DNA from: Shimia sagamensis
GTDB lineage: Bacteria > Pseudomonadota > Alphaproteobacteria > Rhodobacterales > Rhodobacteraceae
DNA length: 64,000 nucleotides
NCBI RefSeq assembly: GCF_900182745.1
Contig: NZ_FXTY01000008.1
Span: forward strand, 1-64,000
Direction of reading: 5' to 3'
In this document: positions 49,860 to 58,557 of the stretch, one piece after another
How positions within the stretch are numbered: position 1 is the stretch's first letter
Layout: each line of letters starts with the position of its first letter
The notes under the pieces: model-generated
The model's database searches: none
The model's input: only the letters and a program-made list of their open reading frames with translations
What the model was told of the DNA's origin: nothing
Translations under genes and position numbers: made by a program

Positions 49860-50612
49860 ATGTTTGGAATAGATATCATCGACGCAGGACTTTTGCCTGC
49901 GATGTTTGTGGCGCTTGCAGCGGGTATGATCTCGTTTCTCAGCCCCTGTGTGCTGCCGATTGTACCGCCGTATTTGGCGTATATGAGCGGTGTCAGCATG
50001 TCGGAACTCACGACAGAGCAAGAGGCGCGGCGCAAGGCGATTGTGGCGGCTCTGTTCTTTGTGATGGGGCTGTCGACGGTGTTTTTGTTCCTCGGGTTCA
50101 CGGCCTCCGTGTTTGGCGCATTTTTCCTTCAAAATCAGGAGCTTTTCAGCAAAATTGCCGGCGGAGTGGTGATTGTCTTTGGCCTGCATTTTCTGAATGT
50201 GTTCCGCATACCGTTTCTGGACCGGGAAGCACGGATAGAGACAGGAGAAACAGGTGGGTCTGCATTTGGCGCCTATGTATTGGGGCTTGCGTTTGCTTTT
50301 GGCTGGACGCCTTGCATTGGGCCACAGCTTGGGGCGATTCTTTCCCTCGCTGCAGGAGAAGCGTCGATTGCACGTGGCACCATCCTTTTGGGGGTTTACG
50401 CAGCAGGGTTGGGCATTCCGTTCCTGTTGGCTGCAATTTTCCTCAATCGCGCAATGGGGGTCATGAACAAGCTCAAGCGCCACATGGGCACCATCGAGAA
50501 GGTGATGGGCGGCTTGTTGTTGTTTGTGGGCGTGATGTTGGTGACGGGCGCTTTCTCAACCTTCTCTTATTGGCTTCTAGAAACCTTTCCAGCGCTTGCA
50601 ACCCTCGGATAA
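49860..50612 (+). CDS. ccdA: CcdA/DsbD-type thiol-disulfide membrane transporter
   Basis: 250 residues, six to seven membrane helices, the DsbD transmembrane domain by itself. Redox cysteines are in FLSPCVLPIVPPYLAYMSG (about residue 30) and FGWTPCIGPQLGAIL (about residue 153), each followed by a Pro, as required for passing electrons from cytoplasmic thioredoxin to the periplasm for cytochrome c maturation. A large cytoplasmic loop (SELTTEQEARRKAIV) lies after helix 1. It diverges from the TusA-like gene, pointing to a thiol/sulfur-handling locus. Confidence 0.93.
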   Translation: MFGIDIIDAGLLPAMFVALAAGMISFLSPCVLPIVPPYLAYMSGVSMSELTTEQEARRKAIVAALFFVMGLSTVFLFLGFTASVFGAFFLQNQELFSKIAGGVVIVFGLHFLNVFRIPFLDREARIETGETGGSAFGAYVLGLAFAFGWTPCIGPQLGAILSLAAGEASIARGTILLGVYAAGLGIPFLLAAIFLNRAMGVMNKLKRHMGTIEKVMGGLLLFVGVMLVTGAFSTFSYWLLETFPALATLG

Positions 50613-50667
50613 GGCTTAATTTTGCCAAAGTGAATGGTTACACTCTTCCGCAAAGGAGAGGCAGGCC

Positions 50668-51885
50668 ATGGCAGAGCCCCATCACAGGCACGTAAGGAAG
50701 CGGCGGGTATTCTATGTCCCCGGCTATGATCCGATTCATCCGCGGCGCTATCGGGAGCTGTATCGCAAGGAGGGCGCGGCACAGGCGGAGATTTCCGACT
50801 ATGAGCTGGCTCTGTCTCCAAAAACATCCAAAGGTGGCCCTTACGGCTGGCATGTGACAGGCCAAATCGAGGGGCAGGAGACGCAGTGCGACGTTGAGGT
50901 GCTGGTGTGGTCTGACATTGTGCGTGACAGCATGGAGCAGGGCATTGTGTCGACCTATGGGCAACTGCTGCGCACTGCGTGGACCTATATTGGGTCCGGA
51001 GCGCTTTGGCGGTTGATGCAGTTGCGCAAAGGCCCGGTGATTGCCGCGCTTTATCCAGTTCTGTTTTTGTTGGTGCAGTTGTTGTTGGCCCTGCTGGCGG
51101 CTTGGGGCATAGGCAAGGCGGTGTCATTGGTTTTGCCAGAGTGGACAGCGGTATTCGGATTGATTGTCGTTTTGCCAATTCTTCAATGGTTTCAAAAGCA
51201 TGACGGCAAGTTCTTTGCCTATTACCTGATGCATGACTATGCCTATTCAGCCTCAACAAAAGGCGCCAATCCACCCGCATTGGAGGCACGGATGGCGGAG
51301 TTTGCCGATCGGATTGCAGAGGCCCTGCAATCGGAGTGTGACGAAGTTCTCGTAGTCGGCCATTCCAGTGGCGCGCATTTGGCAGTCTCCGTTTTGGCGG
51401 ATTTGATCCGCGACGGGCGCGTATCGGGGACGGGTCCAACTCTTGGTTTTTTGTCGTTGGGGCAGGTTGTGCCGATGGTGAGTTTCTTGCCAAAGGCGGA
51501 TCGGCTTCGCGCGGATCTGGCGTTTCTGTGCCAACGAGAGGAGTTGACCTGGGTGGATGTGACCGCGCCGGGGGATGGCTGTGCATTTGCTCTGTGTGAT
51601 CCGGTGTCTGTGTCTGGAGTTGCGCCTGAGGAGGGAAAACGGTGGCCTCTGGTAGTCTCTGCAGCCTTCACGCAGACACTATCTGAGGCGCGGTGGGCGG
51701 AATTGCGGTGGCGGTTTTTTAGACTGCATTTTCAATACCTTTGCGCGTTTGACCGGCCGGGAGATTACGATTATTTCCGCATCACGGCGGGACCAAAAAC
51801 ACTTGCGGAGCGCTATGAGGGGCGCAAGGCATCTGGTTCTCGTATCGAAAAGCCGATCAATAAATTCACTTCGGTGGCCTCATGA
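50668..51885 (+). CDS. membrane-associated alpha/beta-hydrolase-like protein
   Basis: 405 residues. An N-terminal basic segment (HRHVRKRRVFYVPGYDPIHPRRY) is followed by a polar region and then two membrane helices (about residues 120-145 and 150-172). The C-terminal half carries a serine-hydrolase nucleophile elbow, VLVVGHSSGAHLAVSVLADLI (Ser near residue 232), then SLGQVVPMVSFLPKADRL and WVDVTAPGDGCAFAL, resembling lipase-like folds. The RVFYVPGYDP start is also typical of lipase/esterase families. Start ATG at 50668 (AAAGGAGAGG upstream). It overlaps the P450 gene by four bases, so the two products probably act together on a lipid or hydrophobic ester. Confidence 0.7.
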   Translation: MAEPHHRHVRKRRVFYVPGYDPIHPRRYRELYRKEGAAQAEISDYELALSPKTSKGGPYGWHVTGQIEGQETQCDVEVLVWSDIVRDSMEQGIVSTYGQLLRTAWTYIGSGALWRLMQLRKGPVIAALYPVLFLLVQLLLALLAAWGIGKAVSLVLPEWTAVFGLIVVLPILQWFQKHDGKFFAYYLMHDYAYSASTKGANPPALEARMAEFADRIAEALQSECDEVLVVGHSSGAHLAVSVLADLIRDGRVSGTGPTLGFLSLGQVVPMVSFLPKADRLRADLAFLCQREELTWVDVTAPGDGCAFALCDPVSVSGVAPEEGKRWPLVVSAAFTQTLSEARWAELRWRFFRLHFQYLCAFDRPGDYDYFRITAGPKTLAERYEGRKASGSRIEKPINKFTSVAS

Positions 51886-53228
51886 TTCCTCCCAAACCGA
51901 CACCGCGGCCGGAGAAAGTCACGCTGCGGCAATATGTTAAGCTCTTTCGCAAAGACCTTTTGTCGGCACAGCCTGCCAAGCTTTACCGTGCTTGGATGGC
52001 GGAGTTTCGCACGCCGTTTTTCCGCTCCTACATGATCAACCAACCGTCGCTCATAAAAACTGTTTTGAAAGAACGGCCTGATGATTTCCCTAAATCTCAA
52101 CGGGTTAGCGAAGGGTTGAAACCGCTGTTGGGGGAGTCTGTGTTTCTGACCAATGGGGAGACGTGGAAGCGACAGCGGCGGATTATTGATCCGGCTTTTG
52201 AGGGCGGACGGCTGCGCGATACGTTTCCAGCGATGTGGGCTGCAAGCCAGGCTGCGGTGGCACGGCTTGAGACGCACGTTGGGCAAGTTATTGAGATTGA
52301 AGAGGAAACCAGCCACGCGGCGGCGGACGTTATTTTTCGAACTTTGTTCTCGATCCCGATTGAGCATGAAGTTGCAGGCAAGGTTTTTGATGAATTTCGC
52401 ACCTATCAACGCAGCGCACCAATTGTGAATTTGGGCGCATTTCTGCCTCTACCTCGTTGGTTTCCAAGATTTTTCCGGAAAGACACCAAGCGAACGGCAG
52501 CCAGTATTCGCGGTTTGATCACGCAGCTCACCGAGGAGCGGATGGCGGCGATTGAGGCGGGAACTGCGCCGGATGACTTGGCCACCAAGATCATGACAAC
52601 GGTTGATCCGGTGGATGGAAAAACGTTTGATACCAATGAGATGGTTGACCAGGTTGCGATCTTTTTCTTGGCTGGCCATGAAACCAGCGCGTCGGCCTTG
52701 GCCTGGGCGCTGTACTTGTGTGCTCTGTTCTCGGATTGGCAGGAGAAAATCGCTGAGGAAGCAACAGATTTAACCGAGGAGTTTGGCTCGGTCAGCAAAA
52801 TGAGGATATGCCGGGATGTATTCCGCGAGGCGCTGCGCCTGTATCCGCCGGTGCCAATGATGGTGCGGGAGACAACCTGTCCAGAACACTTCCGGGATCG
52901 CGATATTGCCGAAGGATCTCAGGTGGTTATCTCCCCATGGCATTTGCACCGACAGGAAAGGCTGTGGGACAATCCGGACGGGTTTGACCCAACACGGTGG
53001 CAAACGGACAACGGCAAACAGTGCATGCGAGAGGCCTATGTTCCGTTTTCCGCAGGCAGTCGTGTTTGCACCGGCGCGGGGTTCGCCATGGTCGAAGGTG
53101 TGCTGATGTTGTCGATGATATTGAAGCATTTCCAGATCACACCAGAGGGTGACGTACCGGTGCCAATTGCCCATCTGACAGTGCGGTCTCGGGATGGCAT
53201 TAAGCTTCGAATCAAGCGGCGAAACTGA
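51882..53228 (+). CDS. cytochrome P450
   Basis: 448 residues. Haem ligand Cys lies in PFSAGSRVCTGAGFAMVEG near residue 395; the I-helix oxygen-binding motif AGHETSASALAWAL is at about 265-278; K-helix ExxR is FREALRLYPPVPMMVRE near 312-315; the meander PDGFDPTRW is present. No membrane anchor, so it is a soluble bacterial P450, similar in layout to CYP families acting on fatty acids or isoprenoids. The start codon overlaps the stop of the hydrolase gene (ATGA), giving coupled translation. Redox partners are not encoded nearby. Confidence 0.95.
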   Translation: MIPPKPTPRPEKVTLRQYVKLFRKDLLSAQPAKLYRAWMAEFRTPFFRSYMINQPSLIKTVLKERPDDFPKSQRVSEGLKPLLGESVFLTNGETWKRQRRIIDPAFEGGRLRDTFPAMWAASQAAVARLETHVGQVIEIEEETSHAAADVIFRTLFSIPIEHEVAGKVFDEFRTYQRSAPIVNLGAFLPLPRWFPRFFRKDTKRTAASIRGLITQLTEERMAAIEAGTAPDDLATKIMTTVDPVDGKTFDTNEMVDQVAIFFLAGHETSASALAWALYLCALFSDWQEKIAEEATDLTEEFGSVSKMRICRDVFREALRLYPPVPMMVRETTCPEHFRDRDIAEGSQVVISPWHLHRQERLWDNPDGFDPTRWQTDNGKQCMREAYVPFSAGSRVCTGAGFAMVEGVLMLSMILKHFQITPEGDVPVPIAHLTVRSRDGIKLRIKRRN

Positions 53229-53271
53229 CGTCGGTATAGCGTCTGTAACGCGACTGTCTTGCGGAGGTGCA
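53228..53271 (+). repeat. 44-base dispersed repeat R2, copy 2
   Basis: ACGTCGGTATAGCGTCTGTA... to ...GCGGAGGTGCA, matching 42838-42881 (minus strand) except at three positions. It begins at the end of the P450 gene. Confidence 0.75.
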
Positions 53272-53299
53272 CATTTGCCAAATGTGAGCTGTTAACGAA

Positions 53300-53321
53300 C
53301 AGGGCGCCCGAAGGCGCCCTG
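53300..53321. terminator. bidirectional terminator between P450 and yejA-like genes
   Basis: Stem CAGGGCGCC / GGCGCCCTG with a CGAA loop between convergent genes; no strong T-run on either side. Confidence 0.7.
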
Positions 53322-53329
53322 TGTTGCGT

Positions 53330-55147
53330 TTAGTCTTGATGCCACCAGACACTTGGTAGCCATTCAACCCCGTCGCCATAGATCGGCAGGTTGTCTTTGG
53401 GGTAGTGCAGCTCTTTCTGGTGGGCGATGCGACCAACGGCATATTTCCACACAGGAATCACGTAGCGGCCAGAAGTCAGCACGCGGTCGAGCGCCTTCGT
53501 TGCGGCGACAAAGTCGTCTTGCGATGTTGAGGTCAGCATCTCGTTGATCATGGCGTCGATGGCCGGAGATTTCACGCCCATCAAATTGCGCGAGCCGGTT
53601 TGATCGGCCGCCTCAGAGCCCCAGTAGAGGTTTTGCTCGTTGCCAGGGGACAGAGAGAGTGCGCGGCGGTAGTTGGTGATGTCGAAGTCAAACGCGGCAG
53701 TGCGCTCGGCATATTGCGGGCCGTCCACCTGTGTCACAGTCAATTCCACACCAAGACCTTCGAGGGCTTTGGAGTAGATGTCGACAATTGCCTTGTTCTC
53801 GGAATCGCCCTGCTTGAGCAAGATTTCGAGTGTGAGCACCTCGCCATTTGCATTTTGCAGCTTGCCGTCGACCACGGAGTAGCCTGCGTCTTCCATAAGA
53901 GCCATGGCTTTGCGCAAGTTAGCGCGGTTGCGGATGGAGCCGTCAGAGGCGGGCAGGGTGTAGCCAGAGAGTGCTTCTGGTGGCAGCTCGTCAGCAAAGG
54001 GTTGCAAGAACTCAGCGACGCGTCCTTGGGCTTGACCTTCATCCATTCCGAGGAGGGAGCCGGAGAAAAAAGACGTGATGCGCGGTTGGCGGGAGCCGGT
54101 CATCGTGTCGTTGATGAATTCGAAGTTGAAGACATGCATCAGCGCGTCGCGCACGCGGATGTCATCCAGTGGCGCCTTGCGGGTGTTCATCACCAATCCC
54201 GTGATGCCGGAAGGTTTCTGGTGAGGAATTTCCGATTTCACAATGTCGCCGGATTGAGCGAGTGGGAAATCATAGTTAGCGGCCCATTTTTCAGCGTTGA
54301 ATTCGCGAGTGAAGGATATCTCCCCCGCTTTGAAAGCCTCAAACATCACATCGCCGTCGCCGAAGAAGTCGATTTTGATCTCGTCAAAGTTGTGAGTGCC
54401 TTTGCGAAACGGCAGGTCCTTGCCCCAGTAGTCTTCGTCGCGCGATAGGGTGACAAAGCGACCTGCTTCAAAGTCGGAGACCACATAAGGCGCGGTTCCA
54501 AGCGGGACGTCTTGAAGGGTGATGTCTTCAAAGGATTTGCCGTCAAACTGCGCCTTCTGCAGGATGGGGCGCAGGCCGGCGATCAGGGCCAACTCGCGGT
54601 CTTCGGTGTTGAAAGTGATGCGCACAGATCGGTCGCCAGTGGCTTCGATGCTGCCCACTTTGCCCCAGAAGCCGCGGTAGCGGGGATGGCCAACTGTGCC
54701 GAGGGTTTCATAAGACCAGATCACGTCTTCGACGGTCACCGGGCTGCCATCAGAGAATCGGGCTTCTTCGCGAAGGGTGAATTCCACCCATGAACGGTCC
54801 TTTGGTGTCTCAATCGATTCGGCTAAAAGACCGTATAGGGCGAATGGCTCGTCCCAGTTGCGCCCCATGAGGGACTCATAGCCAAAGAAGCGAAGCTGCC
54901 ACGGCACCGTGCCCTTGCGCACAAATGGGTTCAGGGAATCAAAGCTGCCGCCATTGCCGGTAACCACACGCCCGCCTTTGGGGGCATCGGGGTTGGCGTA
55001 GGGCAGAGACACAAAATCATGTGGCAGAGCGGGCTCACCATACATAGCGATGCCATGCTGGGGGTCCGCAATGGTTTGGGTGCCGACAAGTGATAGCGCA
55101 AGCACAGCGGCCGCACTGGTGACTTTGGGGAAACGTATTGGTGTCAT
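53330..55147 (-). CDS. extracellular peptide-binding protein (YejA-like, ABC family 5)
   Basis: 605 residues from the ATG at 55147. Signal peptide VTSAAAVLALSLVGTQTIADP. The mature start HGIAMYGEPALPHDFVSLPYANPDAPKGG is nearly identical in pattern to YejA-type binding proteins of the microcin C/peptide uptake system. Family 5 blocks follow: SFDSLNPFVRKGTVPW, RFSDGSPVTVEDVIWSYETLG, and YGYSVVDGKLQNANGEVLTLEILL-like segments. It captures peptides in the periplasm for an ABC importer; the yejBEF permease and ATPase genes are not next to it in this window (the left neighbour is convergent), so it may act with a distant transporter. Confidence 0.9.
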   Translation of the reverse strand: MTPIRFPKVTSAAAVLALSLVGTQTIADPQHGIAMYGEPALPHDFVSLPYANPDAPKGGRVVTGNGGSFDSLNPFVRKGTVPWQLRFFGYESLMGRNWDEPFALYGLLAESIETPKDRSWVEFTLREEARFSDGSPVTVEDVIWSYETLGTVGHPRYRGFWGKVGSIEATGDRSVRITFNTEDRELALIAGLRPILQKAQFDGKSFEDITLQDVPLGTAPYVVSDFEAGRFVTLSRDEDYWGKDLPFRKGTHNFDEIKIDFFGDGDVMFEAFKAGEISFTREFNAEKWAANYDFPLAQSGDIVKSEIPHQKPSGITGLVMNTRKAPLDDIRVRDALMHVFNFEFINDTMTGSRQPRITSFFSGSLLGMDEGQAQGRVAEFLQPFADELPPEALSGYTLPASDGSIRNRANLRKAMALMEDAGYSVVDGKLQNANGEVLTLEILLKQGDSENKAIVDIYSKALEGLGVELTVTQVDGPQYAERTAAFDFDITNYRRALSLSPGNEQNLYWGSEAADQTGSRNLMGVKSPAIDAMINEMLTSTSQDDFVAATKALDRVLTSGRYVIPVWKYAVGRIAHQKELHYPKDNLPIYGDGVEWLPSVWWHQD

Positions 55148-55441
55148 TGCCTGAACAATCCTGTTGGTTCGTTTTTTGCTTACCCAAAAAGTAGCGGGGT
55201 ATTGGTGGCTTATCAAACTTTTAGCTTGGAGACCGGCGCAGTAACGCTTATAAAGGTGTCACTGCTCGATAGGTTTCTTGCCTGTATGAAACCTGCCTCA
55301 ATAACTTTACGCCCGCTTCGCGCGGGCGTTTTTTTTGGCCTTTTGGCAGGCTTACGTAAGATTACGGTACGTGTGAATTTCCCTTATTTTGCGGGTGCAG
55401 CATGATATGCTGCGCGCAACCGAGATGAGAGGACAAGACAG
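55148..55441. other. intergenic between the yejA-like gene and bdhA, with an orphan plus-strand terminator
   Basis: About 290 bases. It contains promoters for the divergent genes and, on the plus strand, a strong terminator (55309-55336) that no gene precedes, suggesting a short transcript of 100-150 bases. No small gene could be confirmed. Confidence 0.45.
55309..55336 (+). terminator. strong orphan terminator upstream of bdhA
   Basis: Stem ACGCCCGC / GCGGGCGT with a TTCGC loop, followed by a run of eight T on the plus strand. Confidence 0.85.
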
Positions 55442-56215
55442 ATGACAATGCAGGGCAAGACGGCAATTGTGACGGGCAGCAATTCGGGAATCGGTCTGGG
55501 CGTGGCGCGGGAATTGGCGCGGGCTGGAGCCGATGTTGTGCTGAATTCTTTTACCAACCGGGACGAAGATCATGCGCTGGCAGCCGAGATTGCGGCAGAG
55601 TTCGGCGTAAAGGCGCGATACATCGCGGCGGATATGTCCAAGGGGGACCAGTGTCGCCAGCTGATCGAGGATGCAGGTGGCTGTGATGTGCTGGTGAACA
55701 ATGCGGGCATTCAGCACGTGGCGCCGATTGACGCGTTCCCGATTGAGAAATGGGAAGCCATTATTGCGATTAACATGAATTCGGCATTTCACACCACAGC
55801 GGCGGCGCTGCCCCATATGCGCAAGCGGGGCTGGGGCCGGGTGATCAACATCGCCAGTGCGCATGGTCTGACAGCGTCACCGTTTAAGTCGGCGTATGTT
55901 GCGGCTAAGCATGGTGTGGTGGGCATGACCAAGACCGTGGCCCTGGAAACCGCTGAGGAGCCGATCACCTGTAATGCGATTTGCCCCGGGTATGTTTTGA
56001 CCCCGCTGGTGGAGGCGCAGATCCCGGACACCATGGAGAAATACAACATGGGTCGCGATGAGGTGATCAAAAAGGTGATGTTGGAACGTCAACCTAGCCG
56101 CGAGTTTGCAACGGTAGAGCAGCTGGGCGGCACGGTGTGCTTTTTGGCGTCTGATGCGGCGGCGCAGATCACCGGCACCACCATCAGCGTGGATGGCGGC
56201 TGGACCGCATTGTAA
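55442..56215 (+). CDS. bdhA: 3-hydroxybutyrate dehydrogenase
   Basis: 257 residues, SDR fold. Cofactor motif TGSNSGIGLGVAREL at residues 10-24; NNAGIQHVAPIDAF, a substrate-loop sequence typical of (R)-3-hydroxybutyrate dehydrogenases; catalytic Ser in NIASAHGL, and Tyr and Lys in SAYVAAKHGVVG. It interconverts 3-hydroxybutyrate and acetoacetate with NAD, downstream of polyhydroxybutyrate breakdown. A GAGGACAAGACAG stretch precedes the ATG. Pairing with a patatin-like gene 14 bases downstream is conserved in Rhodobacteraceae. Confidence 0.93.
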   Translation: MTMQGKTAIVTGSNSGIGLGVARELARAGADVVLNSFTNRDEDHALAAEIAAEFGVKARYIAADMSKGDQCRQLIEDAGGCDVLVNNAGIQHVAPIDAFPIEKWEAIIAINMNSAFHTTAAALPHMRKRGWGRVINIASAHGLTASPFKSAYVAAKHGVVGMTKTVALETAEEPITCNAICPGYVLTPLVEAQIPDTMEKYNMGRDEVIKKVMLERQPSREFATVEQLGGTVCFLASDAAAQITGTTISVDGGWTAL

Positions 56216-56229
56216 AAGGAGGTGGCCTC

Positions 56230-57255
56230 ATGAAGCGTATCAATCTGGCATTGCAGGGTGGCGGCGCGCATGGGGCCTTCACTTGGGGCGTTTTGGACGT
56301 CCTTTTGCAGGACGAAGACATCGAGATTGCCGGGATCACCGGCACCTCTGCGGGTGCGATGAACGGCGCGGCATTGAAGGCCGGTTTGTTGCAAGGCGGG
56401 CGCGCGGGCGCGCGGGCCAATCTCGACTGGTTCTGGCAGCAGATGGGCGCGGCGCAGGTGCCAGGAATGGATGCTTGGTTTGCGTCCGTGCCGCCAGGCA
56501 TGGTGAGCCGCGCGCTGGAGTATAGCTGGCCGTTTATGGCGGCGGATATGATGCAGCGGCTGACCTCGCCTTACGCCATGGGGCCGCTGTATGAGCATCC
56601 GCTGCGCGATATTGTGGATCAGTTCAGTTTTGATCAGGTCTGTGCCGAGGAAGGGCCGAAGCTGTTTGTCTGTGCCACAAACGTGCGGTCCGGCAAGGCG
56701 CGGGTGTTTGAAGGGCGCGAGATCAGCACTGATGCGTTGCTGGCTTCGGCCTGTTTGCCAACTCTGTTCAAAGCGGTGACCGTGTTTGATCAGACCACAG
56801 GCAAGACTGAAGCGTATTGGGATGGCGGCTACACCGGCAACCCGTCGCTTTGGCCGCTGTACCGACAGGATTTGCCAGAAGATGTGGTGATTGTGAATAT
56901 CAACCCGTTGAGACGAGACACTCTGCCGGTGACACCTCAGCAGATCAGCAACCGGATCAATGAGATCAGTTTTAACGCATCGCTATTGAGCGAGCTGCGC
57001 GCCGTTGCATTTGTGCAAAAGCTGATCGCGCAAGGTGCGTTGAGTCGTGAAGAAAAGCGGGAGGTGAAGGTGCATATGATTGCGGATGACGCGCTGATGA
57101 ACCGCTTGTCGGTGGCCACCAAGAGCTGGCCTGTGACCTCGGTTCTGCTTCATTTGAAAGAAGCCGGGCAGGCGGCGGCCAAAGGGTTTTTGAGCGCGCA
57201 TAAGGCCGATTTGAACGCGCGTGGAACCGTGGATTTGGCGGAGATGTATGGATGA
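56230..57255 (+). CDS. patatin-like phospholipase family protein
   Basis: 341 residues. The oxyanion motif GGGAHGAFTWGVL is at 11-23, the Ser nucleophile in GTSAGAMNGAAL (about residue 41) and the catalytic Asp in WDGGYTGNPSLWPLY (near residue 198), so the Ser-Asp dyad of patatins is complete. It lies 14 bases after bdhA, with AAAGGAGGT as ribosome binding site, and is probably cotranscribed. A role in lipid or PHB granule turnover is inferred from this partner. No signal peptide, so it is cytoplasmic. Confidence 0.92.
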   Translation: MKRINLALQGGGAHGAFTWGVLDVLLQDEDIEIAGITGTSAGAMNGAALKAGLLQGGRAGARANLDWFWQQMGAAQVPGMDAWFASVPPGMVSRALEYSWPFMAADMMQRLTSPYAMGPLYEHPLRDIVDQFSFDQVCAEEGPKLFVCATNVRSGKARVFEGREISTDALLASACLPTLFKAVTVFDQTTGKTEAYWDGGYTGNPSLWPLYRQDLPEDVVIVNINPLRRDTLPVTPQQISNRINEISFNASLLSELRAVAFVQKLIAQGALSREEKREVKVHMIADDALMNRLSVATKSWPVTSVLLHLKEAGQAAAKGFLSAHKADLNARGTVDLAEMYG

Positions 57256-57716
57256 GTTGGAGCAGGTATCTGAACGATAAGATTCCAAGTGTACTGGCGT
57301 CGTTATGCGCCGTCGTGACGATGGGCGAGCCGTTGCGGGCGCAGGATACAATGATCATGAACCCATTTTTCGGGTTTGAGTTTGTTCTGACACCCATCGC
57401 AGTTAAGTGGGTCTGTGGGGGGGAGAGGACCAACGATCTTGTACAGATTAACCGCCTCATTGACGCCTTCCCTGAAGAAGCGGAAGCCGCAGAGATACCT
57501 TCCCATCTGGCAGCCCTTCAAAATGTGGAGACGCTCTCAGTTTTGCTAGGCACGCCTATTAGCGCCGAAAACTCCAAAAAGCTTTGTTCTGCGGCACTGC
57601 CCTTGAATTTGAATTGGGCCTTACCCGAAGATTTGGTGTCAGGTGCAAACAACATGCTTCCTCAACAGGAGAGAGCGTGGGCTGTGTTCTATGGAACTGT
57701 AGAGGCCCTTAACTGA
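57252..57716 (+). CDS. hypothetical exported protein, 154 residues
   Basis: Starts at an ATG overlapping the patatin stop (ATGA). A signal-like segment (LNDKIPSVLASLCAVVTMGEPLRAQ, cleavage after LRA) precedes about 120 residues with two Cys (VKWVCGGERT and KKLCSAALPL) that may form a disulfide. I do not recognise the family. Translational coupling suggests a link with the patatin-like protein. Confidence 0.6.
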   Translation: MSWSRYLNDKIPSVLASLCAVVTMGEPLRAQDTMIMNPFFGFEFVLTPIAVKWVCGGERTNDLVQINRLIDAFPEEAEAAEIPSHLAALQNVETLSVLLGTPISAENSKKLCSAALPLNLNWALPEDLVSGANNMLPQQERAWAVFYGTVEALN

Positions 57717-57732
57717 AGCGAGCGCTTACCGG

Positions 57733-58416
57733 TTACTCTTCCGGTGGCTGGGATGGATCTTTTGGGTTTGGGTAAACCAGACCTGCGGAAATCACCAATT
57801 TGGCGGCGTCCTCAACAGACATTTCCAATTCGATGATGTCATCCGTTGGAAAAAACAGCAGGAAGCCGGAGGTCGGGTTGGGTGTTGTTGGCACAAACAC
57901 ACCGACAAGCGGGCTGGTGGTGGGGGCGGACCCAGCAACTTCGCCCTTGGCAGTGGTTGAGATAAAACCAATCGCCCAGATGCCACGGCGGGGGTATTCG
58001 ATCAGGCAGGCTTTTTCAAAGCTGCGCTCGGTTTGGGCAAAGACGGTTTCGGCGATTTGTTTCACACCGGAGTAGATCGAGCGTACCACCGGCATGCGGG
58101 ACACTAGGTTCTCGGCTATTCGCAAAAGAGACCGGCCCATCAGGCCTTTGGCGATCCAGCCCACCAGGATGGTGAAGATCAAGAAGATGATCATCCCAAC
58201 GCCGCGCAGGTTGATGCCGATGTATTTCTCTGGCTGGATTGTCGAAGGGATCAGCGGCAGGACAAATCCGTCCACCCAACCCACAAAGGTCCAGACCAGC
58301 CAAATGGTCATGGCAATGGGCAGAATGACCACAATACCCGTCAGAAAGCTGGACCGCAGCCGGGCAAAGAAGCCGGATTTGTGCGGGGCGTCGTTTTCGT
58401 CAAAGGGTGTCGTCAT
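57733..58416 (-). CDS. DUF502 family membrane protein
   Basis: 227 residues. Two membrane helices (about residues 20-45, FLTGIVVILPIAMTIWLVW, and 75-97, GVGMIIFLIFTILVGWI) and the conserved sequences RMPVVRSIYSGVKQIAETVF and GFLLFFPTDDIIELEMSVEDAAKLVISAGLV identify DUF502. The domain between about 125 and 205 is soluble. The family is widespread in bacteria and plants (LCV/COV1-like) and its role is unknown. It is convergent with the patatin operon. Confidence 0.92.
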   Translation of the reverse strand: MTTPFDENDAPHKSGFFARLRSSFLTGIVVILPIAMTIWLVWTFVGWVDGFVLPLIPSTIQPEKYIGINLRGVGMIIFLIFTILVGWIAKGLMGRSLLRIAENLVSRMPVVRSIYSGVKQIAETVFAQTERSFEKACLIEYPRRGIWAIGFISTTAKGEVAGSAPTTSPLVGVFVPTTPNPTSGFLLFFPTDDIIELEMSVEDAAKLVISAGLVYPNPKDPSQPPEE

Positions 58417-58557
58417 GAGGGGTCCTAGGGTAAGCCTAGTGTTTAGTTAGGCATTTGTGGGGGGCGCTGCAATGACGATTGCAAGAGAGCGACATTTGGA
58501 AGCTGTCACGACGTGTCACAACGCCGTGGCAGCCAGTTATTTGCGCAAAACTTGAGC

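Noticed and set aside
49767-50483. Long minus-strand open frame continuing upstream of the TusA-like gene
   Set aside because: It is antisense to the clear ccdA membrane protein, whose codon pattern and motifs are unambiguous; only the last 73 codons form a real gene.
50567-51586. Minus-strand open frame of about 340 codons over the hydrolase gene
   Set aside because: Proline/serine/arginine-rich, without any motif, and fully antisense to a gene with a hydrolase elbow; a typical high-GC shadow frame.
53600-54448. Plus-strand open frame of about 280 codons inside the yejA-like gene
   Set aside because: Complement of a strongly conserved binding protein; no ribosome binding site and no recognisable domain.
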